Shown here in pieces: positions 10,901-23,500 of a DNA stretch of 64,000 nt (position 1 is its first letter; every line of letters starts with the position of its first letter). The stretch is from Lepus europaeus. Its lineage: Eukaryota; Chordata; Mammalia; Lagomorpha; Leporidae. The DNA is taken from positions 50,740,716 through 50,804,715 of the forward strand of contig NC_084833.1 in the NCBI RefSeq assembly GCF_033115175.1, written 5' to 3'. The notes under the pieces are model-generated. The model had not been told where the DNA came from and searched no databases. It saw only the letters and a program-made list of their open reading frames with translations. The translations under genes and the position numbers were made by a program.

Positions 10901-13900
10901 GAGGAGCAGCTGAGACTAGAACTGGTGCCATGTGGATTTTGGCACCGCAGGAGAAGGCTTTGCCCACTACACCACAGCACCAGCCCCAAGATAACTTTTT
11001 TTTTTTTAAGATTTTTTTTTTTTTTGGTCTGGAAGGTAAAAATTCAGAGAGGAGAGAGAGAGATCTTCCATCCACTGGTTCACTCCCTAAATATCTGCAG
11101 TGGCTGGGGCTGTGCCAGGAGCCAGGAGTTTTCCAGGTCTCTCATGTGGGTGCAGGGGCTCAAGCACTTGGGTCATCTTCCGCTGCTTTTCCAGGTGCAT
11201 TAGCAGGGAGCTGGATTGGAAGTGGAGCAGCCAGACCTCAAACTAATGCCTGTGTGGGATGCTGGCACTGCAGGCAGAGGCTCAACCAACTGCGTCACAG
11301 CACCAACCCCCATAAAATACTTTATAGTGCATAATGTTTAGGCTAAGCAAGCAATAAACTTTCATTTTGTCTTAAATGTGTCATCCTTAAATTCTCAACA
11401 GTGGCTATAACTAATCTTGAACATTTAAATTTTCTTCCAGTTTCTTTCCTTTTTTTTTAAGATTTTATTTTATTTTATTTGAGAGGTAGAGTTACAGACA
11501 GTAAGAGGACAGAAAGGTCTTCCTTCCGTTGGTTCACTCCCCATATGGCTGCATGGCCGGAGCTGTGCCAATCCGAAGCCAGGAGCCAGGTGCTTCTTCC
11601 CAGTCTCCCACGTGGGTACAGGGGCCCAAACACTTGGGCTATTTTCTACTGCTTTCCCAGGCCATAGCAGAGAGCTGGACTGGAAATGGAGCAGCCAAGA
11701 CTAGAACCGGCGCCCATATGGGATGCCAGCACTGCAGGCAGAGGATTAACCTACTGCGCCATGGCGCCGGCCCCTCTTCCAGTTTTAAATTGATATCTTA
11801 GGAAAGATTCTAAAACTCCAAACCCTGTAAAATATGATGAGATTTTGGAATTAATCTACTCCTTTAGTTCCTAACCCTTTTTGAGTCTGAGAACTCTCCT
11901 CCTAATGTTAAAGAAAAGATTGATGTCTGCCCTCTACCATAATAGTTGTTGTAGCTATTCACAGATGTATTCATGTTTTGAAAAATAGCTCCACATGTGT
12001 ATAAAACATGGTTAGCTATGTGGTATACCTGTAGATTTATGAACTCTGCATTAACTCAACTGGTTGGGGACCAGAAATCGAATTCATTGCCTTCGTAGTA
12101 TATGTAAAGAATCTGAGATTCAGAGATAAATGACTTGCACAAAGACATACAACTTGCTTGTTGTGGAGCCAGGTGGAAAAGCTTTGTCACTTGGGTATGT
12201 ATCTGTATTACCATTGCCAATAATATATCAGGGTATTATGTTTAGTTAATTGTTCTTAAAATTATCTGAGGACTTTTGAAGTAATTGTGTTCGTTTTAAA
12301 TTTTTCAATCAGAAAAAGGAGATGTGAAGTCAAAGACTGAAGCTTTGAAGAAAGTAATCATTATGATTCTGAATGGTGAGAAGCTTCCTGGACTTCTGAT
12401 GACCATCATTCGTTTTGTGCTACCTCTTCAGGATCACACCATCAAAAAATTACTTCTGGTATTTTGGGAAATTGTTCCTAAAACAACTCCAGATGGAAGA
12501 CTTTTACATGAAATGATTCTTGTGTGTGATGCGTATAGAAAGGTAAACCAGCCATAATTATTTCTGAATACTGCTTTGATTTTATCTAATTGTAAAGTTG
12601 GTGCAAAGCGCTTTGATTTGAATTTTAAAATTAAAACTTTGATGAGATGTTAGTTGTAGATATTTGAATTTAATTTGTAAAATGGTACTGTACAAAGTTT
12701 TTATTGTACTGAAAGTATGTCATTGTAAACACTGAAAGAAAGAGTAAGAAAGGAAGGAGGAAGGTGAGTGGGAGCGTGGACAGGAGGGAAGGAAGGGTGA
12801 AAGGTAGCACTATGCTCCTAAATCTTATATGTGAAATATATGAAATTTGTTCACCTTATATAGATTTTTTAAAAATTGTTTAAAAGTTTTTTCCAGATAT
12901 TTTAATGCATTTTATGTGTTATTAATAATAACAGTGACATATGTAGTACACAGTAAGACATTGATAAGATAGGTGAAAACTGCTTTAATGAACAGGAATC
13001 TGATTAAAACTGTTTAATTATCAAGTTTTTTTTGCCTCAGATTTCCTTGTTTTTTCCACTAGAAAGTTTTTCATGTAAAAATTCATCTTTATAAAACACT
13101 GAAAGTCATTATTTCATATTTGAATTCTTATATCAGGATCTTCAGCATCCTAATGAATTTATTCGAGGATCTACTCTTCGTTTTCTTTGCAAATTGAAAG
13201 AAGCAGAACTGCTAGAACCTTTGATGCCAGCTATCCGTGCTTGTTTGGAGCACCGACACAGCTATGTCAGAAGAAATGCTGTTTTGGCCATCTATACTAT
13301 CTATAGGTAGATAAAGATATTCCTTTAGCTTAGTTCTTTGAAGAATATTTTCTCTTTTAGACTAGAGGTTCTGAAAGTGGTTGCTTGCAGACTGTATGTA
13401 GCTTGTAAATGTGTTTTGTTGGCCAGCACAGTATTTTTTCCTAGTCATTAACTTGTCAGCCTTAAAAAAGATCTGATAACACTGGGCCCTGGTTTTTGCA
13501 TGAAAGAAGTCTGCTAAAATTTATGACAGTAGCTTTCTTTAAGTAGTTTATATTTCCAGTTTATGACAGTGCCTGTATTATTCCAATCCATTTAATTCAT
13601 TTATTTGATTAGCTTTTATTATAAGCTTTACATTTTTATTTTAAAATTCTCTTTTTATGGAATATAAGCCTTACCTTTTTACCCTTTAGAGTCTGATGAG
13701 AAAAGTTTTTCATTGAGAAGGGCTACAGTTCTCAACTGACTCATATTTTAGAAAGGTGAAGATTTAAGACTTTAAAAACAATTCACAGGGACAAGTATTG
13801 GCATAGCAGTTAGCTTGGGACACTTACATCTCATATCAGAGTGCATACGTTTGAATCCCGCTGTACTCCCAATTCCAGCTTCCTGCTAATACACATCCTG

Positions 13901-16900
13901 GGGAGTGATACGTGATGGCTCAGGTAGAGTCCCTACCCACGTGGGAGACCTGGTTGAGTTCCCAGCTCCCACCTTTGACCTGGCTCACACTGTTACAGGC
14001 ATTTGGGGAATGAAACAGTGGATGGGGATGTCTGTCTCTCTGCCTGTCTCTGAACTCTGCATATCAAATAAAATAAATAAATAATTTGAAACAATTTACA
14101 AAAACAGGCTAGGATACTTGGTTTTTGCAATCACTGATGTCAGTTCATTCTATAAACATCTTTGTACATATTAGTTGATTGAAATTTTTTTATTTTTAAA
14201 ATTTTTTTAAAGATTTATTTTATTTATTTGAAAGGCAGAGTTACAGAGAGAGAAAGACAGAGAGAGAGGTCTTCCATCCTCTGGTTCACTCCCCAGATGG
14301 CTGCAATGTCCTGGACTGGGCCAGGTAGAAGCCAGGAGTAAGGAGCCCCATCCAGTTATCCCATGTGGGTTCAGGGACCCAAGCACTTGGGCCATCCTCC
14401 ATAGCTATCCCAGGCACATTAGCAGGGAGCTGGATGAGAAGCAGAGCAGCCAGGATATAAGCCAGTGCCCATATGGGATGCCAGCACTACTGGCAGAGGC
14501 TTAACCTTCTATGCCACAGCACAGGTCCCTGAGATATAATTTCACAGTTTTCTTACTATTAGATTTAGTCTGTTAAGGAAGGCGGCATTCTAGTTAGTAA
14601 TGTTGTTCAGTACTTTGAATGTTACCAATCAGATGATAGGGTATAACATGAAAATTATGACATTTATGTATAAGACACTGGAAATTTGAGCAGGAACTGT
14701 ATGCTTATATTAAGGAACTTTTGTTAGGGATATGATAAATTATGATTATTTTTTAAAATAAAGAATCTTTCCCTTAGAGAAGCATACTGACGTATTTATA
14801 GAAGAAATAGTTATCTGAGATTTGCTTCAAAATAGTATAGAAAAAGGGAAAATGGGCAGGGGTATATGTGAAATAAAACTGGCCATGAAATAATTGTCAA
14901 GGCTAGATGATATATTTTATTAAGCTGGTAATAATTTTGTGTTATTAGAAATAATTTTAAATTTGCAAAGTAAGAGGTAAGTGATAAGTAAATATGTAGA
15001 CTAATGTTTATAAATAATGTTCAACTAGTAAAATTCAAAGAACTATATTTTTTTCTCAGATAATGCTAAATGAAGGATCTTTCCTTCATTAAGGTAAGAT
15101 GGTAGCATTGTATTATAAAGTATACAAAAAATATTAGATAAATTAATAGATGGCATGTTCAATAAATAAGTTTTTTCTGTATTAAACTAGAAAATGTATA
15201 ATTTGATTGCTTAATTGATGAAGATATAACTAATATTTTGCCTTCCTCCATTTCTAATTGATTTAAAGTTTCAAAAAGCAAAAGAATCAAGTGTTACAAA
15301 GTTTGAGTCAGTTTAATTTTGGTATTATCAGAGAGTTACTAAAATAACAAAGTAGCTTTTTATTAAAATATATTATCTTTTTTATTTAAAGAAATTTTGA
15401 ACATCTTATACCTGATGCTCCTGAACTGATACATGATTTTCTGGTGAATGAGAAGGATGCAAGTTGCAAAAGGAATGCATTTATGATGCTAATTCATGCA
15501 GATCAGGTGAAGTACTTTTTATAAAATACCTTCATGATATATTTAAATGAGAATTAGAAAGTAGAAGGTGGCCCAAGTCCTTGGGCCCCTGCACCCACAT
15601 GGGAGACCCAGAAGAAGCTCCTGGCTCCTGGCTTCTGGCTTCGGATTGATGCAGCTCTGGCCGTTGTGGCCATCTGGGGAGTGAACCAGCAAATGGAAGA
15701 CCTCTCTGCCTTTCAAATAAATAATAATAAATAAATCTTTAAAAAAAAAGAAAGAAATTACACATAGGTCTCGTTATGTTTTTAGTTTTTAATTTTATTT
15801 GTAGTACGTGTGATTTGAGTATTTTGATTTTTTGGTATTTATCTGAAAGGCAGAGTTACAGAGAGGCAGAGAGAGAGAGACGTGTTTCGTCCACTGGTTC
15901 ACTCCGCAGATGGCCGCAACAGCCGGAGCTGTGACGATCCAAAACCAAGAGCCAAGAACTTCTTCCGTGTCTCCCACATGGCTGCAGGGGCCCAAGGACT
16001 TGGGCCATCTTCTACTGCTTTCCCAGGCCATAGCAGAGAGCTGGATCGGAAGTGGAGGAGCCGGGACTTGAACCGGCACCCATATGGAATACCGGCCAGC
16101 ACTGCAGGTGGCGGCTTTACCTGCTATGCCACAGCACTGGCCCCCATGTATTTTTTTAAATAAATATCAAGGAAGTGTTTTTAGAACAGCTAATTTAAGA
16201 TTTTTCTTACGGCTTGTTTTGTGGCACTCACTTTGATGCTTTGCCTGTTTTTCCTTATGTTGGTATAGATCTAAAATTGCGTAGTAGAGAAAAATAGTAG
16301 TTTTTTATAGAGTCTACCTTTCTACATGTCTGTAGAAATAGAATGGCCTTCTATATATGGATGCTTATCTTCTTTAATTTTTTTAAATTTTGTAAGCTTA
16401 TGCCAACCTCTACATCCAGCTCTGATGGTGGTTAAAATATATGTGTCTTCTTTTGGAAAGCAATGACTGCACACCTTTGGTGGCATTTGATGTGAACATT
16501 TTTGCTTTCTAGTATTATCAAAATATGAGAATATGCAGACTGGAAAATAGGGATTTATTCATTCCTCTGAAATCTGGATACTGTCATTTTGTCTCCAATT
16601 TTTTATTATAGTATAATGTACATAAGATTTACTATTTTAACCATTTTCAAGTATACAGTTCAGTATTAATACATTTATTATGTTCATATATTACCACACA
16701 TTTTCGTAACTTTTTGTATCTTGCAAAACTGAAACTCTATACCCACTAAATAATAATTCCCCATTTTTCTTCCCCCAACCTCTGACAGCCACCATTCTAT
16801 TTTCTGCCTCTACGATTTTGACTATTTAAGTACTTCATATATGTGGAATGATAGAGTATTTGTCCTTTTTGATAGGCAATATTTCAGTTTAATGTCTTTA

Positions 16901-19900
16901 AGATTCACCTATATTTTTCCATGTGTCAGAATGTTCTTCCTTCTGAAGGCCAAATAGAATTCTGTTTTAAATATATTCCATATTATTTATTCATCATTGG
17001 ACACTTGGATTGCTTCTACCATTTACTGTTGTGTGCATTGCTGCTATGAGCATGGGTGCACAAAATATCTCTTTGAGATCTTTTAAATTCTTTTGAATAT
17101 ATATTCAGAAGTGGGTTGCTGGTTCATATGCAGTTCAATTTTTGATTTTTTAAGAAATTACCATACTGTTCCCATAACAGCTATAGCATTTTTGCATTAC
17201 AGACATTGGTTCCAGTTTTTCTACTTCCTCACCAATACTTGTTTTCTTTCTTTATTTTTTTAATTTTATTTTTATGTACTTGAGAGGCAGGCAGGCAGGC
17301 AGAGTTCTCATCTACTGATTTATTCCCCAGATGCCTGCAACAGCAAAAGCTGAGAGCCAGAAAGTCAGTGCCAGGTCTCCCCTGTGAATGGCAGGAATCC
17401 AGCCACTTGAGCCATCAACTCTGCCTCTCTTGGTCTACATTAATAGGGAGGTAAAGGCCGGCACCGCCGTAGCTCTCTGCTGTGGCCCAGGAGTGCAGTG
17501 GAGGATGGCCCAAGTGCTTGGGCCCTGCACCCACATGGGAGACCAGGAGAAGCACCTGGTTCCTGGCTTCAGATCAGCATGGTGCACTGGCTGTAGCGCG
17601 CCAGCACTGGGGGGTGAACCAACGGCAAAGGAAGACCTTCCTCTCTGTTTCTTTCTCTCACTGTCAAAATAAATAAATAAATAAATAAATAAATAACAAA
17701 ATAGGGAGGTAGAGTCAGGAACCAGAGCCAAGAGTTGTTGAACTCAGTCACTCCAATGCCTTGGTCTTAACCACTAGGCCGAACACTAGCCTCATTTTTT
17801 GTTATTGTTTTAATTATATGGGCCACAGTGCTGTGTCCTCTTGTAGAATTTGTTTCACTGAACTGTGCTTTTGATACCATGCTATAAACCCTATAGTAAG
17901 GGATAATAATTAGAAATAGTTTAGGGGCCGGTGCTGTGGCATAGAGGATAAAGCTGCCGCCTGCAGTGCTGGCATCCGTATGGTCGCCAGTTTGAGTCCC
18001 GGCTGCTCCACTTCCGATCCAGTTCTCTGCTGTGGCCTGGGAAGGCAGTGGGAAAATGGCCCAAGTCCTTGGGCTCCTGCACCCACGTGGGAGACCTGGG
18101 AGAGGCTCCTGGCTTCGAATCAGCACAGCTCCAGCTCTTGTGGCCATTTAGGGAGTGAACCAGCAAATGGAAGACCCCTCTCTTTCTCTCTGCCTCTCCT
18201 TCTTTCTCTGTGTAACTCTTTCAAGTAAAATAAATAAATTAAAAAAAAAAAAAAGAAATAGTTCAGTAACATTGATACTTTCACTGGAAAGATGTTACTG
18301 AGGTCACTGTTCTGCATATCTCAATCTCTGATATATGAGGATCCACAGAAGATTTTTCTTATAGATATTAGTAAGAACTAAATTCTGAAGAAGATGATTT
18401 GTTCTAATTTATGGATACTCTGAATCATGTAATACATAGAATTTATCTTTCTGATTTAGCTACTAGAAACTTTAGTCCACAGATTTATGGCCCACCTATG
18501 AAATATGTATTTGACTTTATATTGTACATTTTATCTGTCTGCTTCGTTCTTGATTTCTTCTTGCCCTAATTTCCTTGTTTTACCTTTAGTTGTATTATGT
18601 ATTAAAAAATTGTATTAAGGTTGTATTGAACCAGGTGGAATATGATAATATATTCTTACTTTTTTAGGATCGAGCTTTGGATTACCTAAGTACTTGTATT
18701 GATCAAGTTCAAACATTTGGAGACATTCTGCAGTTGGTTATTGTTGAACTAATTTATAAGGTAAGAATGATAGTTTGTGTTGTGTAAATAAATGCAACAG
18801 TTTAAGATTAAATAGTCTCTTTCTGGGAAATGACCTAATTGTTAGGATAATAGTTTTAATAGTAGAAATATTTTATAACATGACCTTTTAAAGGCTTTTT
18901 TTTCCCCCTTTGATTTGTTGTATTTTCCAACTCTTTGCTTCCATCCTTTCTAAGCCTCCATAAGGAATTCTTTAAAAATTCATGACTTGCGGGGCCAGCA
19001 TTGTGGCATAGCAGGTTAAGCCATGCCTGCAATGTTGGTATCCGATATAGGCACCAGTTCAAGTCCTGGCTGATCCACTTCCAATCTAGCTTCCTGATAA
19101 TGTGCTTGGAAAAGCGGCAGAAGATGGTCCAAGTGCTTAGGCCCTTGCACCCAGATGGGAGACATGGTAGAATCTCCTGGCTCCTGGCTTCAGCCTGGCC
19201 CTGCCCACTGCAGCCATTGGCCATCTGTCTCCCTCTAACTTGGCCTTTCAAAGACATAAATAAATCTCAAAAAAAAAAAAAAAAAAAAAAATTCATGACT
19301 TGAGCCAGTAAAGCTGTAAAGAAATCATTGTGTGAGTAGATTATGAATTTGAATTTAAGAATGAAATTCGAGAATTTTTTTTTCAGTGTACAGTGGACTA
19401 CTTTGGAACTCTAAAAACAAGCCAGAAAAGGCTTAAGTATTTTTTATGTCTCCTGGTTTAAAAAAAAAAAGAAAAATTGTGAATATAGGCATACGTGTTT
19501 TCACATGCTTTGCTTTATTGTGCTTTCCAGAGATTTAATTTTACAAATTAAAGAGGTTTTTTTTTTTTTTTTTTTTTTAAATTTATTTATGGGAAAGGCA
19601 AAGTTACAGAGAGAGAGGGAGAGACAGAGAGATCCATCTTCTATCCACTGGTTTACTCCCTCTATGGCTGCAATGCTGGAGCAAGGCTGGTCTAAGGCCA
19701 GGACCCCAGAGCTTCTTCTGGGTCTCCCATGTAGATGCAGGGGCCCAAGTACTTGGGCCATCCTACTCTGCTTTCCCAGGGACTGCAGCAGGGAGCTGGA
19801 TCAGAAGTGCAGCAGCCAGGACTTGAATATGCATTCATATTAGATACTGGTATTGCAGGTGGTGGTTTTACCCACTGTACCACAATACTGGCCCCAAGTT

Positions 19901-20564
19901 AAATTTTTGTGACCACCTTGGTCAAGAAGTCTATTGGTATAGTTTTTCCAACAGCATGTACTCACTTTGTGTCATATTTTGGTAAATCTCTTGTTCTATC
20001 AAACTTTTTCATTCTTATTATTATATCTGTTATGATGATCTGGTCAGTGATGTTTAATGTTACAGCTGTATTATTTTGGGGTGCCACAATCCATGCACAT
20101 AGCAGACTGTGAACTAAATTGATAAATGTGTGTGTTCCAACTGCTCTGCTAACTGGCTGTATCCCCATATCTCCCTCTCTCCTGGCTGCCCATTCCCTGA
20201 GGCACAAAAATATTGAAATTAGGCCAATTAATAACCCTACTGTACCCTCTGAGTGCTCATCTGAAAGAAAGGGTCACATGTCTCTCACTTTGAATCAAAA
20301 GCTAAAAATGATTAAGCTTAGTGAAGAAGAAATGCCCAAAGCCAAGATAAGTTGAAGGCTAGGCCTCTTAGCACCAAACAGCCAAGGTATGAATGGAAAG
20401 GAAAAGCTTTTGAAGGAATTTTGAAGTGCTACCTGGGTGAGCACAAATAGTAAGCAGCAAAATAGCCTTCTTGCTGTTATGGAGAACGTTTTAGTGGTCT
20501 GGATATAGATCGAATCTTCCCCTGCATTTCCTTAAGCCAAAGCCAAAGCCAGAGCAAGGCTGTG

Positions 20565-20595
<31 letters not shown>

Positions 20596-23500
20596 TTCAG
20601 AAGAAAAATTTAAAGCAAGCAAAGGTTGGTTCCTGAGGTTCAAAGAAGCTGTCATAAAAATGCTAGCATAAAAGTACAAGGTGAAGCAGCAAATGCTGAT
20701 AGAATCTGAAGCAAGTTAGCCAGAATATCTAGCTAACAGAACAGATTTTAAATGAAGACAAGATAACCTTATACTGGAAGAAGATACCAAGTAGGACTTT
20801 TCATACATAGCTAGAGAGGAGAAGTCAATGTCTGGCTTGAAAGGACAGGCTGTAGTAAGAGCTAATATAGCTGATAACTTGAAGTTGAAGCCAGTGTTCA
20901 TTCACCATTGTGAAAATTCTAGAGCCCTTAAGAATTGTACTATCTACCCTACCTGTGCTCTGTAAAGGGAACAACAAAGCCTACATGACAAGCACATTGT
21001 AAGTCCTTCGTTGAGGCCTTCTACTCAGAAAGAAAGATCCTTTCAAAATGCACTGATCACCCAAGAGCTCTCATGGAGATACTCAAATAATATTGTTTTC
21101 ATGCATCCTGTTACACATCCTTTCTGCAGCCCATGGATCAAAGAATAATGTATACTTTCAAGTTGTTGTGTTTGAGAAATACATTTCATAAAACTATAGC
21201 TTCATATGTAGTGATTCGTCTGATGGATCTGGGTACAATAAGTTGAAAAACTTATAGCAAGGCTTCACCATTTAGATGCTTTTAAGAACATTTGTGATTC
21301 ATGGAGTAGGTCAAAATGCAAGCATTACAGGAGTTTGGCAGAGGTTGATTCCAACCCTCATACAAGATTCTGAGGGGTTCTAATACTTCCAGGAAGGAAG
21401 GAAGTGGTAGAAATAGCAAGGGAATGAGAAATGGAGCCTTAAGAGATGACTGAATTGCTGCAATCTTATGATAAAACATAACAGATGAGAAGTTGCTTCT
21501 TAGGATGAGCAAGAAAGTGCTTTCTTCAGTTTCTTCTATTCCTGGTGAACATGCTGTAAACCATGTTGATAATAACAAAGAATTTTAGAATATTATTTAA
21601 ATGTAAGTGATAAGGCAGTGGCAGACACCAATTTTGAAAGAAGAATTCTACTGTGGGTAAAATGCTGTCAAACAGCAGCATATGCTACAGAGAAATCTTT
21701 GAAAGGGAAAATCAACTGATGCGGCAACCTTCATCTGATGCCTTAAGAAGTTGCCACAGCTACCCCACCCTTCAGCAGCCAACCTTGGTCAGTCAACAGT
21801 CAGCCACATCAAAGCTTGCAAGACCCTTCATCAGCAAAAAGATTATGACTCATTGAAGACCCAGGTGTTCATTAGTAACTTATTATTGATAAAGTATTTT
21901 TAATAAGGTATATAAATTGTTTTTAGACATAATATGGTTACACACTTAATAGTCTATGGCATAATGGCTGGCGCCATGGTTCACTTGGCTAATCCTCCAC
22001 CTGCTGCACCAGTACCCCAGGTTCTAGTCCTGGTTGGGGCACCGGATTCTGTCCCGGTTGCTCCTCTTCCAGTCCAGCTCTCTTCTGTGGCCAGAGAAGG
22101 CAGTGGAGGATGGCCCTGCACCTGCATGAGAGACCAGGAGGAGGAGGCACCTGGCTCCTGGCTTCGGATCGACACAGCATGCCGGCCGTAGCAGCCATTG
22201 GGGGGGTGAACCAATGGAAAAGGAAGACCTTTCTATCTGTCTCTCTCTCTTCACTGTCTAACTCTGCCAGTCAAAAAGAAAAAAAATAGACTATGGCATA
22301 TGAACTGGGAAACCAAAAAAATTTGGTGTACTCATTTTATTGAGTGATCTGAGAGCAAACCTGTAATATCTCCAGGTATGTCCATATGTCTAAATGACAT
22401 CATAGGCCATTAACTAAGGAAATCTAAAGGCAGCAAAGACATTTGAATTTTAAAATGAAGTACTTTATTCAATTTGATGCAAAAGGATTGATTATATGTT
22501 AATGTTCTGGTAAAAGGTGCAATGGAATTTGCTGTTGATATCATTAAGGCCAATAGATCAGGAATGGCTTTATTTAATAGGTTGGTATGGATAAAACACT
22601 CATGTCAGATGCTGCCAACTGATTACAGCTATCAGTGAGGAAGGCACCCCTCTTGACACAGCGAAGTCATTTGGAATTGGCATTTAAGATGAAACCCAGG
22701 ACTAGAAATATACGGCTCCTTTCAATTCGTTTGTATGATTTAGGGATGTCATTGAAGTTCTCAAAAGTTAGGGATTCTCTGTTATCAGTGGCTTTGTTTA
22801 ATAGAGTTCAGATTATAGTTGGAAGCAATAACTTAAATAATGACCAATTGAGCCTCAGTGCCAACTAGTTTCTTTTGTTTTCCGTAAATGTTGCTTTAAA
22901 AAAAAAAGCAACATTTGGTTTGGTTTGAAAAAAAAAGAGTAGAGGGGCTGGCGCCGTGGTTCACTTGGCAAATTCTCTGCCTGCATCGGTTCTAGTACTG
23001 GTTGATCTCCTTTCTCTCTGTCTCTCTCTCTCACTGTCTGTAACTCTACCTGTCAAATAAATTAAAAAAAAAAAAAATAGAGATTTGACTATATATATTC
23101 TAGGAGAATCTAATTTGAACATTGCAAAAGAAAAGAAATAATTGCTTCACAAGTAAAGGTATCCAGATGCATTTTAAAATAGAAGATTTTAGTTTCCTCT
23201 CTACTATTGAATATGGTCCCAAATAATAGGAAATAGTACTTGAAAAAAAATTTACCTTTCTTGTTTAAAGGACTGGTATTCTCCCTTTATCATCTATTCA
23301 GATTTATAGCAACCATTGTGTTTCCCTTCTTGACATAGCATCCGGAATAAAAATTTAGGACCAAATTTAATATCCCACCAGAGTACCAACGTTAGTTTAC
23401 TTAGTTAATGTGTCCTTTTGTTACTTTACATTCTCTCTTGTGTTTAGTATGCATATCTTATTAGAAGCTGTCTGAAAACCTTTTGTGAAGTAGTAAAATG

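Larger units (their letters stand above)
10025..10988 (-). repeat. CSINE split by a nested double SINE insertion
   Basis: The tail part (10025-10085) and head part (10728-10988) belong to one minus-strand CSINE. A perfect 13-bp duplication AGAAAGGTCTTTC (10073-10085, 10728-10740) brackets the inserted block. Confidence 0.85.
19486..22384 (+). mobile_element. Tigger1 DNA transposon, near full length, dead
   Basis: The 5' end AGGCATACGTG... and 3' end ...AATATCTCCAGGTATG match the Tigger1 terminal inverted repeats as I remember them, and both ends abut TA, the expected target. The interior follows the element throughout, for example AGGCCAATTAATAACCCTAC and CAGCCCATGGATCAAAGAAT. Removing the two SINE insertions leaves about 2.2 kb, close to the family's roughly 2.4 kb. 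The transposase frame on + is destroyed by many stops and indels; a helix-turn-helix piece survives near 20268-20350. Tigger1 is an ancient pogo-like family, so the copy long predates lagomorphs. Confidence 0.92.

Noticed and set aside
10025..11312. Regularly spaced repeats suggesting an array
   Set aside because: The repeats are whole SINEs of about 300 bp with nested insertions; nothing resembles short-repeat and spacer arrays, and the genome is mammalian.
20119..21856. Possible expressed transposase-derived gene
   Set aside because: The Tigger1 reading frame is broken by many stops and indels; only short pieces survive, unlike domesticated genes.
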